The notes beneath the pieces were generated by a model. That model was not told the origin of the DNA. It saw only the letters and a program-made list of their open reading frames with translations, and did no database searches. From NCBI GenBank assembly GCA_963806335.1, contig CAWDXO010000008.1, forward strand, positions 372,001-436,000: a DNA stretch of 64,000 bases. The letters run 5' to 3'. Numbering within the stretch: the first letter of the stretch is position 1; each line of letters begins with the position of its first letter. This DNA is from Palsa-504 sp963806335 (lineage in GTDB: Bacteria; Actinomycetota; Actinomycetes; Streptosporangiales; Streptosporangiaceae). Shown here piece by piece: positions 23,847 to 31,768 of this stretch. The translations under genes and the position numbers were made by a program.

Positions 23847-25289
23847 TCAGCTGCTCTCAGCCGCCTGCTTCAGCAGGCTCCATAGCTCTTCGACGTCGTG
23901 ACGCTCGGTCGGCTCGGCTCCTATCGAGACCCGGACCGACCAGGTGCCGTCCAGCAGGGACGGTGTAACCAGAGCCGCGCCCGAGGTGTTGACCGAGTCC
24001 ACCCAGGAGAGCGTGTGCGCGTTCAGCGCGTCAGCGTCCAGCACGGCGCCAGTGGCGGAGACGGCGCCGGGGGGTTCGTGCCTGAGTACGACGGTCTGCA
24101 GGTTGACCGGGGCCAGGACACGCCAGCCAGGGGTCGATGAGACCTGCTGACCGAGCCAGCGGGCGTTGTCCAGGTCGCGCCGTAGCCGGGCCCGGATGGC
24201 CTCGGCCCCGTCGAGCCGGAGGTGGAACCACAGCTTGAGCGCGCGGAACCGGCGGCCGAGCGGGATGCCCCAGTCCTTGTACTGGGTCACCTCACCATCA
24301 ACGGCGGAGCGAAGATAGGACGGGCTGGTCGACATCACCCGGGTCAGATGGCCGGGGTCGGCGACGTACAGCAGCGAGCAGTCCAGCACGGTGCCCAGCC
24401 ACTTGTGCGGGTTCCAGGCCAGCGAGTCGGCGCCTTCTACGCCGGCCACTAGCCAGCGCATCTCCGGCAGCAGCAACGCCGAGCCCGCCATCGCCGCATC
24501 GACATGCACCCACATCCCGTACCGGCGGGCCAGCGGGATGATCCGCGCGAGCGGGTCCACGGCCGTGGTGCCGGTGGTGCCGACACTGACCACGACGGCG
24601 GCCGGGTGCCGGCCGGCCGCCACGTCAGCCGCCAGCGCCGAGGCCAGCGCTTCGGGACGCATGGCGTAGGTGACCGGGTCGACCTCGACGAACCTCAGGT
24701 TGTCCTGCCCGTAGCCGGCCAGGGCCACGGCCTTCGGGATCGAGGAGTGTGCGTGCTGGGTGGTGTAGACCGTCAGCGGCGCGCTCTCGGACTGCATCCC
24801 GCCGCGTGCCTCGCTGTAGTCCGTCGCGCGCTCGCGCGCCGCGAGCAGGGCGACGAGGCACCCGCTGGAAGCCGTGTCCTGGATGACGCCCTTCCATGAT
24901 TCAGGCAGCGCCGTCAGCTCGCGCAGCCACTCAACCACGACTTCTTCGACCTCCGTCAGCGCGGGAGCGGACTGCCACGTGATCCCGAGCGCTCCGAGCC
25001 CGGAGGCGGCCAGGTCGCCCAGCACAGAACTGAGGGACGCGTTGGACGGGAACCAGCCGAAGTAGCGAGGGTGCTGAACCTGGGTCACGCCCGGCACGAC
25101 GACGCCTTCGAGGTCGGTCAGCACCCGGCTGAACGGTTCGGCCTCCTCCGGTGCCCGGCCCGGCAGCTTCCGCGCCACCTCACCGGGTTCCACCTGCGCC
25201 TGAACCGGCAGCTGCGGAATGCGGGCACGGTAGTCCGCAATCCAGTCGATCAGCTCATGACCGGCGGCCCGGAACTCCTCAGGACCCAT
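23847..25289 (-). CDS. PLP-dependent aromatic-L-amino-acid decarboxylase family
   Basis: A 480-residue group II decarboxylase of normal length. The PLP lysine is in NPHKW (K296), the cofactor aspartate in VHVDAA (D264) and the ring-stacking histidine region in TTQHAHSSI (H179/H181). The N-terminus GPEEFRAAGHELIDWIADY is the family signature. It removes CO2 from an aromatic amino acid (Trp, Tyr, Dopa or Phe; specificity unclear), giving the amine. No linked transporter or oxidase is adjacent, so the use of the amine cannot be read from context. Confidence 0.92.
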   Translation of the reverse strand: MGPEEFRAAGHELIDWIADYRARIPQLPVQAQVEPGEVARKLPGRAPEEAEPFSRVLTDLEGVVVPGVTQVQHPRYFGWFPSNASLSSVLGDLAASGLGALGITWQSAPALTEVEEVVVEWLRELTALPESWKGVIQDTASSGCLVALLAARERATDYSEARGGMQSESAPLTVYTTQHAHSSIPKAVALAGYGQDNLRFVEVDPVTYAMRPEALASALAADVAAGRHPAAVVVSVGTTGTTAVDPLARIIPLARRYGMWVHVDAAMAGSALLLPEMRWLVAGVEGADSLAWNPHKWLGTVLDCSLLYVADPGHLTRVMSTSPSYLRSAVDGEVTQYKDWGIPLGRRFRALKLWFHLRLDGAEAIRARLRRDLDNARWLGQQVSSTPGWRVLAPVNLQTVVLRHEPPGAVSATGAVLDADALNAHTLSWVDSVNTSGAALVTPSLLDGTWSVRVSIGAEPTERHDVEELWSLLKQAAESS

Positions 25290-25495
25290 ATCGCAGCTCC
25301 GATTCCTCAGGTTCTGGCGGCCGGGGGCGGGCCGCCGGGACCGGGTTCGCTTCCTCGTTCGGTACTCCGTTCTGGCCGCTCTTCGACAACCTCACCCAGG
25401 CGATGCAGTCGCTGGCGCCACCCGCACCGCGGATCGAGAACGACTACGCACAACGCCGCGTTCTGAACCGCCCTGAGAGCGGGCTAGCTGGTCTG

Positions 25496-25900
25496 CTATT
25501 TCATCGCGGCCAGGAGCTCACCGCAGGCCTGCTCACAGCGCCGGCATGCCTCGGCGCAAACCCGGCAGTGCTCGTGGTGCCTGGCATGCCGCTCGCACTC
25601 ATCACCGCAGCTCTTGCAGATGGCCACGCAGGCCTCCAGCAGCGGCTTCGTCACGCCGGCGTCGTACTCCGCCGGGCGGCTGGTGACCGCGACGGTGGCG
25701 GTGCAGATGTCCACGCAGTTCAGGCATAGCCGGATGCACTTGACCATTTCGGCCAGGTCCTGCTCGCTCAAGTCCGCGTCGGTGTCGGCGATGCAAGCCT
25801 GGGCGCAGTCGCTGAGCGCATCGATGGTGGCAGCCAGCAGGCCGACGTCGAGGTTGAAAGTGCGCGGGTGGCTATCCAGCAGCTGCCGGGCGTAGCTCAT
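25496..25900 (-). CDS. Four-helix bundle copper-binding (Csp-like) protein
   Basis: A 134-residue protein starting ATG 25900 after GGAGGG. It holds 15 cysteines arranged along helices (CAQAC, CIRLCLNCVDIC, CVAICKSCGDEC, CRVCAEACRRCEQAC), the pattern of Csp copper-storage proteins, in which thiols line a four-helix core and bind many Cu(I) ions. There is no signal peptide, so it is the cytosolic type. It lies 98 bases after the DUF2182 gene on the same strand. Overlap with a longer frame from 26116 is spurious. Confidence 0.88.
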   Translation of the reverse strand: MSYARQLLDSHPRTFNLDVGLLAATIDALSDCAQACIADTDADLSEQDLAEMVKCIRLCLNCVDICTATVAVTSRPAEYDAGVTKPLLEACVAICKSCGDECERHARHHEHCRVCAEACRRCEQACGELLAAMK

Positions 25901-25998
25901 GGCACCCTCCTTCACGGGCGATACAGCAACTATCGATACGCAATACCGTAGCCTTCCGAACCGGGGCGCAACTCGAGGGAGCGTGACCTTGACGCGGC

Positions 25999-26778
25999 TC
26001 AGGTCATCATCGCGGGCGCGGCATGCAGGCCCGGGGCGAGCCAGGGAAACCAGATCACGGCTATCGCCAGGGCCAGCGCAGCGGCGCCGGTCAGCCGCCC
26101 GGCCGCCGGGCCCCACCGCCAGGTCTTCTCGATCAGCACTACCGCGGCCAGGCCGATCATGGCGGCGATGTTCATCACCCCCACCGCAATGAGGATCACC
26201 ATCAGCCCCCAGCAGCAGCCCAGGCAGTATCCGCCGTTATGGGCGCCGGCCCGCAGGTCGCGGAACCTGCCCTGGTACGAGCCGTAGTGCAACAGCAGCG
26301 CCAGCGGGGATCGGCAATGTGCCAGGCAGCGGTCCTTCAGCCTGCTCAGCTGGTACACGCCGCCGGCGGCGAAGACCGCCACGGCGAGGATGTGCGCCGC
26401 GCCAGGATGCCGTCCCGTCAGCCAGCCGGTGAGCCACGCCAGCCCGTAGGCGGGCAGGCCGGCCACTGCCCAGACCGCGAGATAGCCTGCCACCAGCCCG
26501 GTGATCCTCGCCGTCCGGTTAGTTTGCACGGTCCTGGCGTACAGCGAGGCCGTCGGCGTCACCGAGGGCAGCATCATCGCGGCCATCATCAGCGTCCAGA
26601 CCGCCACGAATACGGCCAGGCCCAGCCCCATCGTGCCGGTCATCCCGGTCATCCCGCGGGCCAGGGCAACCGTCGCGACCCAGGCACCAGCGGCCACGAT
26701 CATCAGCAGCGCGGCCTCACGGGTTCCCAGGCCCGGCCGGGGCCGGGCCAGCTCAGCAGAGCCGTTCACCCGGACCAT
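25999..26778 (-). CDS. DUF2182 integral membrane protein
   Basis: A 259-residue protein with about seven membrane segments. The segment WTLMMAAMMLPSVTP is the methionine-rich signature of DUF2182, and the GGYCLGCCWGLM motif with RCLAHCRSP supplies conserved cysteines. The sulfur-rich helices suggest soft-metal handling, but the biochemical role of the family is not proven. Its start overlaps the end of the DUF1326 gene by 13 bases, so they are translated together. Confidence 0.88.
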   Translation of the reverse strand: MVRVNGSAELARPRPGLGTREAALLMIVAAGAWVATVALARGMTGMTGTMGLGLAVFVAVWTLMMAAMMLPSVTPTASLYARTVQTNRTARITGLVAGYLAVWAVAGLPAYGLAWLTGWLTGRHPGAAHILAVAVFAAGGVYQLSRLKDRCLAHCRSPLALLLHYGSYQGRFRDLRAGAHNGGYCLGCCWGLMVILIAVGVMNIAAMIGLAAVVLIEKTWRWGPAAGRLTGAAALALAIAVIWFPWLAPGLHAAPAMMT

Positions 26779-27368
26779 GAGAACGGCGCGGAGAAGCCGC
26801 TCTGCCCTTCGCGGCCCCAGTCGATCCCGAACGTCGAAAGGTGCGCGGCATTAGCCGGAGCGACCGTCAGCGTCGTATTCGACGGGTGGAACACATTCGT
26901 GAGCTGCACCGGGTCGTGACCCTCGATGGCCACGAAGTCCTCGACTCCGACGTCGACGGCATCGCCGATCCTGACATGATGGCCACGGCCATCCTCGCTG
27001 TAGGTGATACGCGTCTTCTCGACGCCCAGCATCTCGCCGATAAGCGGCCCTAGCATCGCGGGCGGCCCGCCCACCTGCCCGGACAGGACCGCGCCGAGCT
27101 GCTCGGCCTGGCGGTCAGACGCGGCGTCATCCAGGTAAACGCCCACCCGCCAGTTACCCTCGCTCATCACCGGCGGTGTGTCCAGGAACAGAGCGAAACT
27201 CAGGCCGCTGACGTCCACCCCGTCAATCTGGCCCGACTCGACGTGATAGGCCAGCAGCGCCCGGCACCGGTCGAGCGTCGCCTTCGCCGTCAAAGCCGAC
27301 CAGGTACACGGACAGACCGCATCACACGAGCACGACTCGAAGTACGTCCCTGCCAGCTGCCATGCCAT
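26766..27368 (-). CDS. DUF1326 protein with N-terminal Cys motif
   Basis: A 200-residue protein starting ATG 27368 with a strong GGAGGGG. The N-terminus MAWQLAGTYFESCSCDAVCP contains the CxCxxxCxC cysteine cluster typical of DUF1326. The rest is mixed alpha/beta (VGVYLDDAASDRQAEQL; GPLIGEMLGVEKTRI). The function of the family is unknown. DUF1326 and DUF2182 genes are frequent neighbours in bacteria, and here a copper-binding bundle follows, which supports a role in metal delivery or sensing. Confidence 0.88.
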   Translation of the reverse strand: MAWQLAGTYFESCSCDAVCPCTWSALTAKATLDRCRALLAYHVESGQIDGVDVSGLSFALFLDTPPVMSEGNWRVGVYLDDAASDRQAEQLGAVLSGQVGGPPAMLGPLIGEMLGVEKTRITYSEDGRGHHVRIGDAVDVGVEDFVAIEGHDPVQLTNVFHPSNTTLTVAPANAAHLSTFGIDWGREGQSGFSAPFSWSG

Positions 27369-28192
27369 GACCCCTCCCTCACAGGCAACTCTTTCCCGTC
27401 TTTCCCGTCTTTCCCGCAAGCCTGCCGCGCGCCACAATGATCGTCAATATCCAGTTGGCCGCGGCGAGAACGCGGTTGAGTGCCCTGTTCGCTTACCGAG
27501 ACGACTTCGCCTGGATCGTCCATTCCCTGCCGCAGTATTGCAGTAAATACTGTACTTAAGCCACGGTAGAACACGGCCCAGACGACCTTTCCGGTGTCGC
27601 TTAGCGTGGTGTACCCCCACTGGTCGCTGAGCGCGCAGATGATAGGCAGGCCACGGCCGGTCTCGGCGAGGGAACCAGGCACCCGCAGCGACGGAGCCGC
27701 TTTGCTCGGGTCGGCGACAGCGCACAGCACGCAGGGCCCAGGCTGCAGCAAGCCGAGCCAGATCGGCCGCCGGGGCCGGGTATCGCCGGCCCCGGGCAGA
27801 GCGTGCCGCAGCGCGTTAGTCAGCAACTCGGACACGACGACGGCGATGTCCTGACTACGTTCTGTCGTGCCCCACCGGCGCAAGGTAGCGACCGTAAAGT
27901 CCCGCGCCGCGCGGACTGATCCAGGCTCCGCACCGAGGGCGCACGTAGTAGTCCGCGGCAGGCGGGCCAAGCCCGTGGCGGCGGGGTCCGGCGATAGCCG
28001 CCAGTTGCCGCTCATCAGGCCGGCCATCTCCGCGGCCAGCATCAGCCAGCGGGAGCCGGTCAGATCCTCTAGGCGCGCCCGGTGCGCTGCCATCGGCGTC
28101 TGGTCAGTCTCGTCACGGCAGGGCGAACAGGCACGGACACCTGCCTGCTGCCATCGGCCGGGGAAGGGATCCCCGGCGCGTTCTGGGATCAT
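27290..28192 (-). CDS. RsbW-like ATP-binding protein (anti-sigma type histidine-kinase fold)
   Basis: A 300-residue frame starting ATG 28192 with GGGGAG upstream. The HATPase core, about residues 85-210, shows the N box VVVSELLTNALRHA, a DPSKAAPSLR loop and the glycine motif ETGRGLPII, followed by GKVVWAVF. Such proteins are numerous in actinobacteria and phosphorylate anti-anti-sigma partners or act in signalling. The last 90 residues match nothing, contain a palindrome (27533-27552) and run 79 bases into the DUF1326 gene, so the natural stop may have been lost to a frameshift. The N-terminal 55 residues are also unusual. Confidence 0.72.
   Translation of the reverse strand: MIPERAGDPFPGRWQQAGVRACSPCRDETDQTPMAAHRARLEDLTGSRWLMLAAEMAGLMSGNWRLSPDPAATGLARLPRTTTCALGAEPGSVRAARDFTVATLRRWGTTERSQDIAVVVSELLTNALRHALPGAGDTRPRRPIWLGLLQPGPCVLCAVADPSKAAPSLRVPGSLAETGRGLPIICALSDQWGYTTLSDTGKVVWAVFYRGLSTVFTAILRQGMDDPGEVVSVSEQGTQPRSRRGQLDIDDHCGARQACGKDGKDGKELPVREGSWHGSWQGRTSSRARVMRSVRVPGRL
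27533..27552. promoter_or_regulatory. AT-rich inverted repeat upstream of the DUF1326 operon
   Basis: CAGTATT-GCAGTA-AATACTG has exact 7-base arms in an otherwise GC-rich area. It lies about 165 bases upstream of the DUF1326 start, beyond the end of the ATPase core. It may be an operator for the DUF1326-DUF2182 transcript; this is inference. Confidence 0.35.
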
Positions 28193-28204
28193 CAGACTCC
28201 CCTA

Positions 28205-28274
28205 TCTGTGCTCGCCTGTCTGTGCTCGCCTGTCTGTGCTCGCCTGTCTGTGCTCGCCTGTCTGTGCTCGCCGA
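28205..28274. repeat. Five tandem copies of a 14-bp unit
   Basis: TCTGTGCTCGCCTG is repeated four times exactly (28205-28260) and a fifth time with the last two bases changed. The period is not a multiple of three. It starts 13 bases upstream of the ATPase start, between that gene and the repeat-rich protein gene at 28382. Confidence 0.92.
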
Positions 28275-28381
28275 CTTGCCAGATGCCATCCCGGCGGCCA
28301 CCGCCGGCTCGCCGGGCGGTCATAACGGGACACCATGTCGTGCTCAACATTCCACGCGTCTGCCGGTATGCGGGCTCGGCG

Positions 28382-29002
28382 TTAACGGACGGGTAGCTCG
28401 CGTGCCGTCCAGTCACCGCGTCCAGCGGCGATCCGGGCGGCCGTGGCGATCGCTGCGTACCGGTCCCACCGCACGACGGGACGGGAGGCCCGGAAGCCCG
28501 GTTCGGTCTGCTGGCATCGTGGGCAAGCCAGCCGGCCGAAGGCGTCGATGCGCCAGCCAGCGCCGATCGCGCGGGCGCGCGCGTCGCCCTCGCCAAGCGC
28601 CGCAGGATCGGCATGCCAGGAAATGCAGGAACCCATCTCGCACCACATGATGGGCATCCGCAGCTGATCACCGATTACAGCGCGCACAGTAACGACGGAG
28701 GAGGCGGGCTGGACCGGCGCAGCGGGCTGGACCGGCGCAGCGGGCTGGACCGGCGCAGCGGGCTCGAGGGGCGCTTCGACCTGGACCGGCGCATCGGGCT
28801 GGACCGGCGCATCGGGCTGGACCGGCGCATCGGGCTGGACCGGCGCAGCGGGCTCGAGGGGCGCTTCTGGCCAGGCGTCGCCGTCGGCCGGCTCGGCAGA
28901 GCCGGCCGACGGCGGCTCGGCGAAGCCGTCATCCCGCAGTTCAGCGAGCCAGTCGTTCATCTGGAGCATGCTGGTGTCGTCTGGCCGGATCTTGAGCTTC
29001 AT
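28382..29002 (-). CDS. Repeat-containing protein with a Cys-rich C-terminal domain
   Basis: A 206-residue protein starting ATG 29002 with GGAGG upstream. Residues 1-40 are charged (MKLKIRPDDTSMLQMNDWLA). A Pro-rich linker of 6-residue units (APVQPD, APVQPA, APLEPA) follows to about residue 100. The C-terminal domain has MWCEMGSCISWHADPAA and LACPRCQQ, whose cysteines could bind zinc, and the phrase RPVVRWDRYAAIATAARI. I do not know a named family, but the C-terminal part looks conserved and soluble. It may be a DNA- or protein-binding adaptor. Confidence 0.7.
   Translation of the reverse strand: MKLKIRPDDTSMLQMNDWLAELRDDGFAEPPSAGSAEPADGDAWPEAPLEPAAPVQPDAPVQPDAPVQPDAPVQVEAPLEPAAPVQPAAPVQPAAPVQPASSVVTVRAVIGDQLRMPIMWCEMGSCISWHADPAALGEGDARARAIGAGWRIDAFGRLACPRCQQTEPGFRASRPVVRWDRYAAIATAARIAAGRGDWTARELPVR
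28709..28870. repeat. Nine tandem 18-bp coding repeats
   Basis: Nine units of 18 bp lie end to end. Seven are CTGGACCGGCGCA-(G/T)-CGGG and two (28763-28780 and 28853-28870) are a diverged form beginning CTCGAGGGGCGCTTC. The arrangement shows block duplication: a run of near-identical units, a diverged unit, another run and another diverged unit. They encode the Pro-rich linker. Confidence 0.92.
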
Positions 29003-29656
29003 GTCGGGCCTCCAGTTTGGCCAGCGGTGAGCGCCGTTAGCCGCGGGCTTTCTGCCGCGGACAGGCACGTGCACTGGGATGACGGGTGGCGGTGGCTGCG
29101 TGTCCGGGCTCCGGCGTTGCCGCAACTGCATCAGCATCATGCCGGGCCGTCATCCGGCGGCCCGGAAGCGCTGCTTGCCGTCAGCGAGCGCCGGGCTTAC
29201 CCCAATTCGCGCATGCCACCCATTGCACTTGCCCTCCCCTTTTCAAGCCCCCGGGCTCACCGTCTCTGGGTTTAAGCTTTCACGGTCCCGACTCCGAATT
29301 ACAGCTGGATATACATGGGATAAACATTCGGCACATATATAAGTTATCGCGGCGTGGCGTGTAGACAATTTAAGCTTTTTTCCATGCACAGGGTGTGGAT
29401 GACGTTCTCCCAGCTGACAAGCCCGTTATGACCACTGTCGGGTGCCGGAATCCCCAGAATTTCCCGCGTGGCCACAGGGCGAGCGACGTTTTACACAAGT
29501 CATCCACAAGTTTGTACACAGACGAGCGGGGGCGGAAGGCACCGTACCGAAGGCGTGGCAGTTATTGCCAAGTCCGCGTGACACGATGGGCTTGCACCTG
29601 CCGCCCCGAGCCCGTACCGGCGCCGAGCGGCACGTCGAATTGTGCGCGTTGCCTCG
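29003..29656. other. Gene-poor stretch with AT-rich core
   Basis: I see no convincing gene in this 650-base gap. The section 29265-29400 is visibly AT-rich compared with the rest of the window and includes TATATAAGTTATC and two AAGCTT sites. Two DnaA-box-like 9-mers in opposite orientation, TGTGGATGA (29394-29402) and TCATCCACA (29500-29508), differ from TTATCCACA by one base. No ordered cluster of boxes is present, so this is not called an origin. Confidence 0.5.
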
Positions 29657-29908
29657 TTACCGGTTGCGCGGGGAGATCTCGTCGGACTCGGCGATGTGGT
29701 CGGCGCCAACGGCTCGCAACCCTTTGCCCAGGCGCTCGCGAGCCTGCCGTAGCAGCTTGAGGGCGTTGGTGGAGGGGCTCTGCGCAGCAGTGCGTGCGGG
29801 ATCAGCCCCGTGTTCCTCGATGAGGTGAGTCTGCAGGGCTGCGGCAACTTCGTCGGCTGCCTTCAGCGCATAGTAGATAGCGCGGTCCCGGGCAGTGTCG
29901 TCAACCAT
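29657..29908 (-). CDS. Small helical hypothetical protein
   Basis: An 83-residue protein (MVDDTARDRAIYYALKAADEV...) with charged amphipathic helices and no membrane segment. The phrase LQTHLIEEHGADPART and a final KLLRQARERLGKGLRAVGAD suggest a small all-alpha protein. No family is recognised. A frame on the other strand overlaps it but has poor codon character. Confidence 0.5.
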   Translation of the reverse strand: MVDDTARDRAIYYALKAADEVAAALQTHLIEEHGADPARTAAQSPSTNALKLLRQARERLGKGLRAVGADHIAESDEISPRNR

Positions 29909-30136
29909 GCGGCTAGTATCGCGCGTTTGCGCGTTTCAGGGGCGGAGAACCTAGCGGCGAAGGGCCGGTAGCGCATCGTCTGGCCCGATAGAAGCCTCGG
30001 GCCAGATAACGATGACGGCGCAAGGCTAGATTCCGGGCGGTCAGATCCTCTTGCTGACCCCGTCGTTACCGCGACGCAGTCTGTTCTCCGGCGAGCCCGG
30101 CGGGAATCTCAGCCGCCCGGCATGACCTCTGCGGGC

Positions 30137-31042
30137 TCAGGGGCTGGCCGGCTGCTTGTGTACCGACGCCTGGTAGATCTGCTCGATCGACGACTCGAGC
30201 TGGGCGTTGAACTGCTCGTCGGTCTGGTTTTCCGTCAGCCCTTCGAGAAGTGCGCGCGAGAAGCTGGCGATGAGAGTGGGATCGCGTGCCAGCAGAGCAC
30301 AGGCCTCATCACGGCTGTAGCCGCCCGACAAGGCGACGACCCGAAGGACGCGGGGGTCAGACGCCAGGTCGCCGTACAGGCCAGGGCGCGTCGGGATGGT
30401 GATCTTCAGCATGACGGTCGCGCCCTCAGGCAGCGCCTCGACGTGCTTGGCGATGGCGTCGCGCAGCAGTGTCTCAGCCTGCTCCTTGTACGGGCTGGTG
30501 ATGCTGACTTCGGGCTCGATGATCGGGACCAGGCCGGCGGCCAGAATCCGGCTCGCGTAGTCGAACTGCTGGTCCACGATCGCCGAGATTCCCGCCTCGG
30601 CGGCGTCGTTGATCACCGACCGCATCTTGGTCCCGAAGATCTGGTGCCGCTGCGCGCGCTCGAGCAGATCATCGAGGGTATCGATGGGCTTCATGAGCTG
30701 CACGCCGTCCTGCTCGGGGGCAAGCCCCTTGTCGACTTTCAGGAACGGCACCACGCTCTTCTCATCCCACAGATACCGTGCCGTGGGGACACCGTTGACG
30801 TCCCGTTCCATGGTCTGCTCGAACAAGATCGCCGCGAGAACGCGCGAGCCATCAAACGCCGGGCTGGTCAGCACGCGGGTCCGCATGGCGTGGACCAGAT
30901 CGAACATCTCGGCGTCGGAGCTGTAGCGGTCCCGCCCGATGCCGTATTCGGCCAGCGCCTTGGGCGTGCTGCCGCCGCTCTGGTCGAGGGCAGCGAAGAA
31001 GCCGCGGCCGGCGCGAACCTTCTCGGATTGGGTAGTGTTCAC
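30137..31042 (-). CDS. fda: Class I fructose-bisphosphate aldolase
   Basis: A 301-residue protein closely following the staphylococcal-type class I aldolase: GRGFFAALDQSGGSTPKALAEYG at the N-terminus, ILFEQTM, VVPFLKVDKGL, FGTKMRSVI, LVPIIEPEV and the Schiff-base lysine in VMLKITIPT (K213). It cleaves fructose 1,6-bisphosphate to DHAP and glyceraldehyde 3-phosphate in glycolysis, in the cytosol, without a metal. Start GTG 31042 overlaps the stop of the broken upstream gene (GTGA), with GGAAGG directly in front. Most actinobacteria rely on a class II enzyme, so this is probably an extra or alternative aldolase. Confidence 0.93.
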   Translation of the reverse strand: MNTTQSEKVRAGRGFFAALDQSGGSTPKALAEYGIGRDRYSSDAEMFDLVHAMRTRVLTSPAFDGSRVLAAILFEQTMERDVNGVPTARYLWDEKSVVPFLKVDKGLAPEQDGVQLMKPIDTLDDLLERAQRHQIFGTKMRSVINDAAEAGISAIVDQQFDYASRILAAGLVPIIEPEVSITSPYKEQAETLLRDAIAKHVEALPEGATVMLKITIPTRPGLYGDLASDPRVLRVVALSGGYSRDEACALLARDPTLIASFSRALLEGLTENQTDEQFNAQLESSIEQIYQASVHKQPASP

Positions 31043-31757
31043 CCTTCCATATTTTGGCACCAGCCATACCGGGCTGGCCCCCCGGGGGACGATAGGGCAA
31101 TGAGCGGGGCGGTCACGGCTGCCCCCGGGCCGGCGTCGATGGTGACGATCCCTTCGGCGGTGAGGACGAAGGCGAGGTCGGAGAAGTCGTATCCCTGGGC
31201 GACGTGCACGCCGGGCGCGAGTTCGGCGAGTTGCTGGGGGACGAACCGGAACCCGTCGTCGGCGGTGACCCCGTAGTCGGTGATCAGCCGTCCGGACCGG
31301 CTCCGGGCTGCCTCGGCGTCCTGCGTCCGGCCGAGGATTTCGTACGCGTGGGACAGCCCCTCGTATGCGGCTCTCAGCAGGCCGGGCGGGAACTGGTCCT
31401 GGACCGCGAGCACGAACTCGAGGTCGGCGGCGACGGTCTCCGCGCGGCCCGCGCAGCCGGGGAGCCGGGGAGCGAGGTTCCCCGGAAGTAGTGCGGCAGC
31501 CCGAGATCGAGGCCGGTGGCCGCGTCCAGTTTCGCGATCGCCTGCTCGGTCCGGCCGTCGAGGCGGGATTCGAAGGCTCCGGCGAGCGCCAGCGAGAGCG
31601 CGTCGGCGGGTGCGGCGTCCGAGCGGGCAGCGAAATAGCGGAAGCCCTCCTGGTGGAGTTCGGCGGCCATGAGCTGGCTCGCCAGCACGACAAGGGTGCG
31701 CTGGCCGGCGCCCGGCCAGGCCGCCGCCTCCTTGAGCACATCGATCATGAGCTGCAT
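31039..31757 (-). pseudogene. Metallo-beta-lactamase-fold hydrolase, frameshifted and truncated
   Basis: The start ATG 31757 has AGGAG 6 bases upstream. Residues from MQLMIDVLKEAAAWPGAG to LPHYFRGTSLPG are in one frame; the continuation FVLAVQDQFPPGLLRAAYEG to GVHVAQGYDFSDLAFVLTAEG is in another. The shift coincides with a tandem 8-bp duplication (CCGGGGAG twice, 31457-31472); removing one copy restores the frame. After GIVTIDAGPGAAVTA the gene ends abruptly, before the HxHxDH zinc motif expected downstream in this family. It is therefore doubly inactivated. The aldolase gene starts at its stop codon. Confidence 0.8.
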
Positions 31758-31768
31758 CCTCTTCTCCT

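Noticed and set aside
28205..28274. CRISPR-like array
   Set aside because: The 14-bp units are contiguous with no spacers and no cas genes are present; it is a plain tandem repeat.
29394..29508. Possible replication origin (DnaA-box-like pair in an AT-rich zone)
   Set aside because: Only two imperfect boxes, and no dnaA, dnaN, gyrB, parAB or rpmH gene nearby.
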